This document shows positions 57,229 to 64,000 of a stretch of 64,000 nt of DNA, one piece after another. The notes beneath the pieces are model-generated. The model was not told the origin of the DNA. It made no database searches and worked only from the letters and a program-made list of their open reading frames with translations. How positions within the stretch are numbered: the stretch's first letter is position 1; every line of letters starts with the position of its first letter. Source of the stretch: an uncultured Pelagibacteraceae bacterium (GTDB taxonomy: Bacteria; Pseudomonadota; Alphaproteobacteria; Pelagibacterales; Pelagibacteraceae). The position numbers and the translations under genes are program-made. The DNA lies in assembly GCA_902581775.1 (NCBI GenBank), contig CACHPJ010000002.1, positions 27,135-91,134 of the forward strand, in the 5' to 3' direction.

Positions 57229-57660
57229 ATGATTAAATATAACTTAAAATGCCATAACAATCATGAATTCGAAAGTTGGTTTTCGGAGTCGAAAGAATTT
57301 GAAAAGCTAAAAAAGAAGAAAATGTTAGAATGCATCTATTGTAATTCAAGTAATATTAAAAAGAATATTATGTCACCAAATGTACTAAATTCAGAATCAG
57401 ATAAAAAAAAATTAAATTCTATCGAGTTAAATAGTAAAGAAATTGCTAAAATAAAAAAAGAATTTAAGAAAATAAAAAAATTTGTAGAAACCAACTTTAA
57501 ATATGTAGGAAATAAATTTACGCAAGAAGTCAAAGACATTCACTATAACAATAAAAAAGATAAAAATATTTATGGCACAACTACTCAACAAGAGAGAGAT
57601 GAACTAAAAGAAGAAGGAATTGAATTAACAACTATACCTTGGATCAAGGAAGAAAATTAA
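57229..57660 (+). CDS. DUF1178 family protein
   Basis: The ATG at 57229 gives MIKYNLKCHNNHEFESWFSES, the standard DUF1178 start; the frame is open 51 bases further upstream in probable non-coding sequence. The 143-residue product has a CxxxHxF zinc-ribbon-like opening with a second Cys pair CIYC, and the late family block GTTTQQERDELKEEGIELTTIPW. Function unknown. Its 3' end overlaps ubiG by 4 bases on the opposite strand. Confidence 0.88.
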   Translation: MIKYNLKCHNNHEFESWFSESKEFEKLKKKKMLECIYCNSSNIKKNIMSPNVLNSESDKKKLNSIELNSKEIAKIKKEFKKIKKFVETNFKYVGNKFTQEVKDIHYNNKKDKNIYGTTTQQERDELKEEGIELTTIPWIKEEN

Positions 57661-58379
57661 GTTTTTTTACTTAAAAAAATATAATTTACCGACAAATCAC
57701 TCGACCTCCTCCACTTACTTTTCAAAGGGTTAAAAGTCATACCACTTATATCTAAAGTTGAAAAATTTAGTATTTTTAATTTTTCTTCAAGTTCTTCTGG
57801 CTTAATAAATTTGTTCCAATCATGCGTGCCAACTGGTAACCATCTTAAAATATATTCTGCTCCAACTATAGCTTTTATATATGATGTGAAAGTTCTGTTT
57901 AGGGTTGCAGTAAACATTAAACAATCTGATTTTAGCAATCTGTGACAAGACCTTAGAAAAAGATCTACATTTTCTACATGTTCTACAACTTCGAGATTTA
58001 ATATAATATCAAAATTTTTTTCATCAAAATTTTCTGGAGAAGAATTGACGTAATTAATCTTTAAGTTATTTTTCTTAGCATGAAGAGAGGCAATCTTTAT
58101 GTTTTTTTCTGATGCGTCTAGCCCAGTAACGTTTGCGCCCAATCTACTTAAGGGCTCACTTATTAATCCTCCTCCACAACCTATATCAAGTATTTTTAAA
58201 TTTTTTAAAGGCGCTTTTTCTTCTTTATTCAAGTTAAAATGTTTTGATATCATTTCGAGTATGTAGTCTATTCTTATTGGATTAAACATATGTAACGGTT
58301 TGAATTTACCATTAACATCCCACCATTCATCAGCCATTTTGGAAAATTTATGTATTTCTTCTTTATTTATGGTTGTCAT
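57657..58379 (-). CDS. ubiG: Ubiquinone biosynthesis O-methyltransferase
   Basis: SAM-dependent enzyme for the O-methylations of ubiquinone synthesis. The 240 residues begin with the family block FSKMADEWWDVNGKFKPLHMFNPIRIDYI and carry the SAM-binding motif LDIGCGGGLISEPLSRLGA and the GLDASEKNI acidic loop. It indicates aerobic respiration with ubiquinone. It is divergent from lysC across 53 bases, the same neighbour pairing as in many alphaproteobacteria. Confidence 0.95.
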   Translation of the reverse strand: MTTINKEEIHKFSKMADEWWDVNGKFKPLHMFNPIRIDYILEMISKHFNLNKEEKAPLKNLKILDIGCGGGLISEPLSRLGANVTGLDASEKNIKIASLHAKKNNLKINYVNSSPENFDEKNFDIILNLEVVEHVENVDLFLRSCHRLLKSDCLMFTATLNRTFTSYIKAIVGAEYILRWLPVGTHDWNKFIKPEELEEKLKILNFSTLDISGMTFNPLKSKWRRSSDLSVNYIFLSKKT

Positions 58380-58432
58380 TTTATTTCTAATGTTATTTAA
58401 AGTATCTTTATTAGTATTATAAATATTTTAAA

Positions 58433-59644
58433 ATGGCAAAAAAAGTATTAAAATTTGGAGGAACCTCAGTTGGTTCTATTGAGCGAATAAAGCATATTGC
58501 GAATATTATCAAAAATGAGAATTCTCAAAATAATCAAATAATAGTTGTTGTTTCAGCTATGGCTGGCAAAACAAATGAATTAATTGGATATTCAAATTCT
58601 ATCTCAGACAATTTTGATAAAAGAGAATTAGATGTTTTAGTAACATCTGGAGAGCAAGTTACAAGTTCATTATTATCTGGAGCATTAATAGAGTTAGGCG
58701 TAAAAGCAAAATCTTGGATGAATTGGCAAATACCAATTCTTACAGAAGGTGAACATGGAAATTCTAGAATACTTAATATGAACATTGAAGAAATAAATAA
58801 TTTCATTTCTTCTGGAGGAGTAGCTGTAATTCCTGGTTTTCAAGGTATATCAAAAACCGGAGAAATAACTTCAATCGGTAGAGGAGGGTCTGATGCTACC
58901 GCTGTAATAGTAGCAAAAATTTTTAATACTGATAGCTGTGATATTTATACAGATGTTGACGGCATTTATTCGTCGGATCCAAATAAAATTCCTGTTGCGA
59001 AAAAAATAGACAAAATATCTTATGACGAAATGCTAGAACTTTCCTCACTTGGAGCAAAAGTTATGCAGTCATCAGCTGTTCAGGCTGCTATGATTTATGA
59101 TATTCCAATAAATGTTAAATCTACTTTTTCTAACAGAAAAGGCACAAAAATATTTAGCCAAGAAAATATTGATTATAGCAAAAGTGTAACCGGTGTCGCA
59201 TACTCTAAAGATGATGCGAAAATTACTTTAATAGGTGTTTTAGATAAACCAGGAGTTGCAGCTGATATCTTTGAACCACTAGGTAAAAATCAAATAAACA
59301 TAGATATGGTTATTCAAAATATTTCCTCAGATGGAAAAAAAACTGATATTACTTTTACTTTAAAAAGAGTTGATTTAAAAAAAGCTCTTAAAATCATAAA
59401 AGAAAACAAAAAAATTAAATTCATAGACATACATAATAATGATAAGGTATCTAAAATATCTATAGTAGGAGCAGGAATGGTTACTACACCGGGGGTTACT
59501 TATAAAATGTTTAGGGCTTTAGCTGAGGACAATATTAATATATTAGCTATCTCAACTTCTGAAATAAAATTATCTGTAATAATTAATGAAATAGATACGC
59601 TGAAAGCAATTAAAAAACTACATACAACATTTGATTTAGATTAA
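58433..59644 (+). CDS. lysC: Aspartate kinase
   Basis: Phosphorylates aspartate at the head of the lysine, threonine and methionine pathways. The 403 residues contain the [13 protein letters not shown] start, the [13 protein letters not shown] block, [14 protein letters not shown], and two C-terminal ACT domains (about 265-400) for feedback control. It starts the run lysC-ispG-prfA-prmC-DUF4167. Its pathway leads to DapD/DapE, encoded on the other side of the window. Confidence 0.96.
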   Translation: MAKKVLKFGGTSVGSIERIKHIANIIKNENSQNNQIIVVVSAMAGKTNELIGYSNSISDNFDKRELDVLVTSGEQVTSSLLSGALIELGVKAKSWMNWQIPILTEGEHGNSRILNMNIEEINNFISSGGVAVIPGFQGISKTGEITSIGRGGSDATAVIVAKIFNTDSCDIYTDVDGIYSSDPNKIPVAKKIDKISYDEMLELSSLGAKVMQSSAVQAAMIYDIPINVKSTFSNRKGTKIFSQENIDYSKSVTGVAYSKDDAKITLIGVLDKPGVAADIFEPLGKNQINIDMVIQNISSDGKKTDITFTLKRVDLKKALKIIKENKKIKFIDIHNNDKVSKISIVGAGMVTTPGVTYKMFRALAEDNINILAISTSEIKLSVIINEIDTLKAIKKLHTTFDLD

Positions 59645-59645
59645 A

Positions 59646-60740
59646 ATGGAAATTAGACCTTATAGATCTATCAAGAGAAGAAAAACAAAAATAATTAAAG
59701 TTGGAAAAATAAGTGTTGGTGGAGATTCACCCATAACTGTTCAATCTATGACTAATACACTAACAACTGACGTCAAATCAACTATAAAACAAATACATCA
59801 ATTAGAAGAAGCTGGGGCAGATATAGTAAGAGTTTCATGTCCAGATGAAAATTCCACAAGTTCTTTAAAAGAAATTGTAAAAGAAATATCTGTTCCCATT
59901 GTAGCTGATATACACTTTCATCATAAGCGCGCGATTGAAGCAGCAAAGAATGGAGCTAGTTGCTTAAGAATTAATCCAGGGAACATAGGTACTTCTGAAA
60001 GAGTAGAGGAAATTATTAAAGCGGCTAAAGACTACAATTGTTCTATCAGAATTGGAGTCAACGCTGGTTCTCTTGATAAATTATTACTTGAAAAATATAA
60101 AGAACCTTGTCCTGAAGCTTTAGTAGAAAGCGCAAAGTATAATATTAATTTAATGGAGAGAAATAATTTTTTTAATTTTAAAATTAGCGTTAAATCTTCT
60201 GACGTTTTTTTAGCTATAAAATCTTATGAGAAATTATCCGAAGTATGCGATTATCCTTTACATCTTGGAATTACCGAGGCAGGAGGATTAATGAGCGGCA
60301 GTATTAAATCTTCTATCGGGATAGGACAATTACTTTTAAAAGGAATAGGCGACACAATTAGAGTTTCGTTATCTGCTGACCCTGTTGAGGAAGTTAAAGC
60401 AGGATATGAAATTTTAAAATCATTAAATCTTAGAACTAGAGGAGTTACAATTATTTCATGCCCATCATGTGCAAGACAAGCATTTCCAGTCATCGATACG
60501 GTGAAAATACTTGAAGAAAAACTTTCTCATATAAAAGTTCCAGTAACTTTATCTATAATTGGCTGTGTTGTTAATGGTCCTGGAGAGGCTGCTCAAACAG
60601 AAATTGGTTTAACAGGCGGTGGCCAGGACAATAATCTTCTTTATCTTTCTGGGGTTCCCCACACAAAAGTCCCTAGTAATAAAATAATTGAGAAAATTGT
60701 TGGTTTAGTTGAAGAAAAAGTTAAAGAGAAAACATTGTAA
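59646..60740 (+). CDS. ispG: 4-hydroxy-3-methylbut-2-enyl diphosphate synthase
   Basis: Iron-sulfur enzyme of the non-mevalonate isoprenoid pathway, feeding ubiquinone and undecaprenyl phosphate synthesis. The 364 residues show the [23 protein letters not shown] start, the barrel domain, and the [4Fe-4S] ligands in [12 protein letters not shown] and [10 protein letters not shown]. It starts 1 base after lysC and abuts prfA. In many alphaproteobacteria ptsP lies at this position instead. Confidence 0.96.
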   Translation: MEIRPYRSIKRRKTKIIKVGKISVGGDSPITVQSMTNTLTTDVKSTIKQIHQLEEAGADIVRVSCPDENSTSSLKEIVKEISVPIVADIHFHHKRAIEAAKNGASCLRINPGNIGTSERVEEIIKAAKDYNCSIRIGVNAGSLDKLLLEKYKEPCPEALVESAKYNINLMERNNFFNFKISVKSSDVFLAIKSYEKLSEVCDYPLHLGITEAGGLMSGSIKSSIGIGQLLLKGIGDTIRVSLSADPVEEVKAGYEILKSLNLRTRGVTIISCPSCARQAFPVIDTVKILEEKLSHIKVPVTLSIIGCVVNGPGEAAQTEIGLTGGGQDNNLLYLSGVPHTKVPSNKIIEKIVGLVEEKVKEKTL

Positions 60741-61814
60741 ATGATTCCAAAAGATAAAGTTGAGCAAATTATTGCTAAACATAAATTAATAGAAATTGAG
60801 CTTTCAGGAGGGAAAGTAGACCCTAAATCTTTTGCGAAGAAGTCTAAAGAATATTCTGAGTTAGGAAGCATTATTAATACAGCTAAAAAATATATAAATT
60901 TCGATAAAAGCAAAAAAGATCTTGAACAAATTATAAACGATAAAAATAGTGAGGATGAAATATCTAAAATGGCTGAAAAAGAGTTAGATGATTTAAAGAA
61001 ACACCAAATTCTAAATGAAAATAAATTAAAGATATTTCTTCTACCTAAAGATAGAGATGACCAAAAAAATGCAATAGTAGAAATTCGTGCAGGAACCGGA
61101 GGTCTTGAGGCAACTCTTTTTTGTGCCGATTTGTTTAGAATGTATGAAAAAGTCTGTTCAAAAAAAAAATGGAAATTAGATATTATAAGCATTTCAAAAA
61201 GTGAGGCAGGAGGCTTTAAAGAAGTTATTTTTTCAGTTAATGGAGATAATATTTATTCTTATCTAAAATATGAATCAGGTGTTCATAGAGTTCAAAGAGT
61301 CCCTTCTACTGAAACACAAGGAAGGGTTCACACTTCAGCAGCAACTGTAGCAGTCCTCCCCGAAGCAGAAGAAGTAGATATTCAAATTAAAGATACAGAT
61401 TTAAGAATAGATGTTTTTAGATCTGGAGGACCGGGTGGACAATCTGTGAATACAACAGATAGCGCAGTTCGAATAACACATATCCCTTCTGGAATTGTAG
61501 TAAGTCAACAAGATGAAAAATCACAACATAAAAATAAAGCAAAAGCATTAAAAATATTAAGAGCAAGAGTTTATGAAGTAGAAAAGCAAAAAAAAGATAT
61601 GGAGAGATCATCTAATAGAAAAAGTCAAATAGGATCTGGAGATAGATCAGAAAGAATTCGAACATATAATTTTCCTCAAGGAAGAGTTACGGATCACAGA
61701 ATAAATTTAACTCTTCATAAATTAGATGAATTCTTGAGCGGAGACATTCACGAAGAAATGAATCAAAGTTTGAGATTAAAAGACCAAGATTTAAAGTTAA
61801 AAGAACTTAAATAA
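60741..61814 (+). CDS. prfA: Peptide chain release factor 1
   Basis: Recognises UAA and UAG and triggers peptide release. The 357 residues contain the [14 protein letters not shown] codon-recognition region (the PxT motif as PST) and the catalytic GGQ in [16 protein letters not shown]. Length is normal for RF1. It directly abuts ispG and is followed 2 bases later by prmC, which methylates the GGQ glutamine. Confidence 0.97.
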   Translation: MIPKDKVEQIIAKHKLIEIELSGGKVDPKSFAKKSKEYSELGSIINTAKKYINFDKSKKDLEQIINDKNSEDEISKMAEKELDDLKKHQILNENKLKIFLLPKDRDDQKNAIVEIRAGTGGLEATLFCADLFRMYEKVCSKKKWKLDIISISKSEAGGFKEVIFSVNGDNIYSYLKYESGVHRVQRVPSTETQGRVHTSAATVAVLPEAEEVDIQIKDTDLRIDVFRSGGPGGQSVNTTDSAVRITHIPSGIVVSQQDEKSQHKNKAKALKILRARVYEVEKQKKDMERSSNRKSQIGSGDRSERIRTYNFPQGRVTDHRINLTLHKLDEFLSGDIHEEMNQSLRLKDQDLKLKELK

Positions 61815-61816
61815 AC

Positions 61817-62656
61817 ATGAATATTTTAAAACTTATTCAAAATGGATCAAAATCCTTAAAAATAAAAAATATCCAAAGCCATGTTTTGGACTCTGAGTTA
61901 ATAGCCTCATTTGTACTTAATTGTTCTAGAGAAGATATTATTGCCAATAACCAAAAAAATGTTAATTTTGAAAAGATTTCTTTTTTTAATAAACTCATAA
62001 AAAGAAGACAAAAATACGAACCAATATCATATATCCTTAATCGTAGAGAATTTTGGAGTAAAGATTTTGAAATTGATAAGGGTACTTTAATTCCCAGGCC
62101 GGAGACCGAGATGATGGTAGATGGGATAATAAAATTTTTTAAAAAAAAAAGAATTTCTTTTTTAGACGTTGGAACTGGATCTGCCTGTATTATAGTTTCT
62201 ATTTTATCTGAGAATATTAATAGCTTTGGCGTAGGCATAGATATCTCCAACAAAGCGATAAAAGTTGCTGAAAAGAATATTCTTAAATTTAATCTTCAAA
62301 ATAGATCAAAATTATTTAACAGGTCATATGAAAACTTCTATGGTTATAAATTTGATTTAGTAGTATCAAATCCACCATATATTAAAAGCATGGATATTAA
62401 AAACTTATCAAAGGATATTAGAAACTATGAACCTAAGTTGGCACTTGATGGTGGAAAAGATGGGCTTGACGTTATTAAAAAAGTTATCTACAAATCAAGA
62501 TCTACGTTAAAGAAAAACGGCGTGCTCGCAATTGAAATTGGAAATGGGCAACATAAAAAAGTTTCACGTTTATTGAAATTATTTGGTTATAAAATTAAAT
62601 TAAATATTAAAGATTATCGAAACAATGTTAGAAGTATACTCTCAGTTTTAAAGTAA
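61817..62656 (+). CDS. prmC: Release factor glutamine methyltransferase
   Basis: Methylates the glutamine of the release factor GGQ motif. The 279 residues have a helical N-terminal domain, PISYILNRREFWSKDFEID, PRPETEMMVD, the SAM-binding FLDVGTGSACIIV and the catalytic SNPPYI. It is downstream of prfA in the usual paired arrangement. A small gap of 26 bases separates it from the DUF4167 gene. Confidence 0.96.
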   Translation: MNILKLIQNGSKSLKIKNIQSHVLDSELIASFVLNCSREDIIANNQKNVNFEKISFFNKLIKRRQKYEPISYILNRREFWSKDFEIDKGTLIPRPETEMMVDGIIKFFKKKRISFLDVGTGSACIIVSILSENINSFGVGIDISNKAIKVAEKNILKFNLQNRSKLFNRSYENFYGYKFDLVVSNPPYIKSMDIKNLSKDIRNYEPKLALDGGKDGLDVIKKVIYKSRSTLKKNGVLAIEIGNGQHKKVSRLLKLFGYKIKLNIKDYRNNVRSILSVLK

Positions 62657-62682
62657 TATGATTAAATCTTAAACAATCTTAT

Positions 62683-63078
62683 ATGCACAATCCAAAAAGA
62701 AGACCTTTTAGATCAAGATCAAATAAAAATGGCTTTAGAGCTAGAAATAATTTAAATAGATCAAATAATAATAGTTTCCAAAACAACAACGGAAATAATT
62801 CTTTTAAAAGAAACGGGATGATGACCAATCCTTTTAACATAGAAAAAACTATTCAAAAATATCAACAACTTGCTAAAGATGCCCAAAGTTTTGGAGATCC
62901 AGTTATTGTTGAAAATTATCTTCAGCATGTTGACCACTATTCAAGAAGACTTGCGGAGATATCTTCAAAAAAAGAAATAAATTTTGAAAATAAAACTAAA
63001 GAGTCTTCAATTAAAAATTCTGAGGAAAAAACAAATGCTGTTTCAGAAGCTAATAAAATTAAAACAGAGAACGTTTAG
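62683..63078 (+). CDS. DUF4167 family protein
   Basis: A 131-residue protein with an Arg/Asn-rich disordered N-terminus (RRPFRSRSNKNGFRARNN) and a helical central region matching DUF4167: NPFNIEKTIQKYQQLAKDAQSFGDPVIVENYLQHVDHYSRRL. The tail is low-complexity. This family is typical beside prmC in alphaproteobacteria and has no proven function; the basic N-terminus suggests RNA or DNA binding. Its 3' end overlaps the opposite-strand M23 peptidase gene by 20 bases. Confidence 0.88.
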   Translation: MHNPKRRPFRSRSNKNGFRARNNLNRSNNNSFQNNNGNNSFKRNGMMTNPFNIEKTIQKYQQLAKDAQSFGDPVIVENYLQHVDHYSRRLAEISSKKEINFENKTKESSIKNSEEKTNAVSEANKIKTENV

Positions 63079-64000
63079 AACCCTTATAAGATTTTAATTC
63101 AGACATCTTTAGGTCAATTTTTATTCTTTCAATCTCAAAGTTTTTTCTATCATCCTTATTTAAAATTTTACCAGAAGGGAGTTTAAGTTTTTGTGAATTA
63201 ACTTTTTTTCCATTGATGATTACTTCATAATGAAGATGAGGACCAGTAGATAAACCTGTAGATCCAACATAACCAATAATTTGTCCTTGCCTAACTTTTG
63301 TACCTTCTTTTATTCCTCTTCCAAATTTTGACATGTGAGCATAAATAGTTTCATAGGTTGAGTTGTGTCTAATCTTAACACAATTACCTCCACCACCACA
63401 CCATCTCGCTCGAGTAACTGTCCCTGATCCCGAAGCCATTATCGGTGTACCCTTAGGAGCAGCAAAATCTGTGCCTCTGTGCATTTTATTAAAACCAAGT
63501 ATTGGATGTTTTCTCATTCCAAATGACGAGGAAAGTCTCGCACCATTAATTGGAGTCTTCATTAATGTTTTGACTACACTTTTTCCATTTAAATCATAGT
63601 AACCAAAACCATCTTTATCTTTAAAATTATAAAGATTAATCTCCTCGTTGTTTACATACATAGATGCATAGATTATTCTTCCAGTATCTTTGACATTATT
63701 ATTTTTGTCTAAGAATTTTTCATAATAAATTTCAAACCAATCTCCCTCCCTAATGTCTCTTTGAAAATCTATTTCAAAACCATATATCCTTGCAAATTCT
63801 ACAATGATATTTGGTTCTACACCTGATTTAATTGCAGAACTATAAAGATTATTTTTAATTGTATTTCGTACAACAACTTCTCTTTTAGTTAATTGAATTA
63901 TATTTTTCTTTATTAAAAAATCTTTTTTATTATCATTAAGCACTTCAATAGTTAAAGTGTTTGAGACAGGATATAGAATATTAATTACGCTTTTATCTCC
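63059..64000 (-). CDS. M23 family murein endopeptidase, 5' end outside window
   Basis: The frame is open to the right edge, so the GTG at 63943 is not a safe start and the gene begins beyond the window. The C-terminal peptidase M23/LytM domain has zinc ligands in MHRGTDFAAPKGTPI and the HxH of GPHLHYEV, with a typical GYVGSTGLSTG block. Upstream is the usual linker region of periplasmic LytM proteins. Such enzymes cut peptide cross-links in peptidoglycan during growth or division; a catalytic rather than EnvC-type inactive domain is indicated by the intact ligands. Confidence 0.9.
   Translation of the reverse strand, partial: GDKSVINILYPVSNTLTIEVLNDNKKDFLIKKNIIQLTKREVVVRNTIKNNLYSSAIKSGVEPNIIVEFARIYGFEIDFQRDIREGDWFEIYYEKFLDKNNNVKDTGRIIYASMYVNNEEINLYNFKDKDGFGYYDLNGKSVVKTLMKTPINGARLSSSFGMRKHPILGFNKMHRGTDFAAPKGTPIMASGSGTVTRARWCGGGGNCVKIRHNSTYETIYAHMSKFGRGIKEGTKVRQGQIIGYVGSTGLSTGPHLHYEVIINGKKVNSQKLKLPSGKILNKDDRKNFEIERIKIDLKMSELKSYKGSKRSLF

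Noticed and set aside
60641..61192. 183-codon minus-strand ORF opposite ispG and prfA
   Set aside because: It is antisense to two confidently assigned genes and its translation is rich in Phe, Ser and Leu with no family motif, as expected for a shadow frame.
1..64000. CRISPR arrays, insertion sequences, prophage or integrase genes
   Set aside because: No regularly spaced direct repeats, transposase, integrase or phage structural proteins were seen; every large frame is assigned or described above.

Overview
The window is a gene-dense, strongly AT-rich stretch of a streamlined alphaproteobacterial chromosome, most likely a free-living marine member of the Pelagibacterales (SAR11) or a similarly reduced lineage. 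The alphaproteobacterial signals are a class I lysyl-tRNA synthetase, a CobS/CobT/J-domain cluster, murA followed by a DUF2948 gene, and the order ubiG / lysC-ispG-prfA-prmC-DUF4167. Streamlining shows in near-absent intergenic DNA, many 4-base start/stop overlaps and convergent genes whose ends abut or overlap. Lineage is inferred from gene content and composition, not from a marker tree. No insertion sequence, prophage or CRISPR array is visible, and no gene-free stretch exceeds about 300 bases.

Layout. 1-9.6 kb: the end of a glycosyltransferase gene, then a translation operon thrS-infC-rpmI-rplT-pheS-pheT-lepA and tRNA-Ser(GGA). 9.7-13.3 kb (minus): trkH, an AmpG-like muropeptide permease and a cytoplasmic-looking NlpC/P60 peptidase. 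13.4-16.9 kb (plus): lysK, pyrD, rpmB and a queuosine-precursor transporter. 16.9-22 kb: cobT-cobS-J-domain gene (minus), bolA (plus), aroB-aroK (minus). 22.1-26.2 kb (plus): two exported or membrane unknowns, then def-fmt-truA. 26.2-33.8 kb (minus): one tightly packed run rpmH-rnpA-yidD-yidC-argB-HAD-dapD-dapE-HDAC-like-GT2. rpmH and a 35-codon basic ORF before dcd are short genes that are easily missed.

33.9-43.5 kb (plus): a TVP38 membrane protein, a DUF255 protein, a glycosyltransferase, a B12-binding radical SAM enzyme, a sugar epimerase and a DegT-type aminotransferase. A well-formed cobalamin riboswitch follows, controlling a TonB-dependent receptor and a small polytopic membrane protein. 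This is the most interesting part: a compact B12-scavenging unit next to a probable B12-using enzyme.

43.6-51 kb: small basic proteins, dcd, murA, DUF2948, infA, an atypical tRNA-Phe(GAA), fhs (formate-THF ligase) facing an NAD-dependent formate dehydrogenase, and a photolyase. 51-57 kb: a TPR lipoprotein-like gene, secA, argJ, a GT2 glycosyltransferase and a sialic-acid-synthase-like gene broken by one extra A in an A8 tract. 57-64 kb: DUF1178, ubiG, lysC, ispG, prfA, prmC, DUF4167 and an M23 endopeptidase that runs off the right edge.
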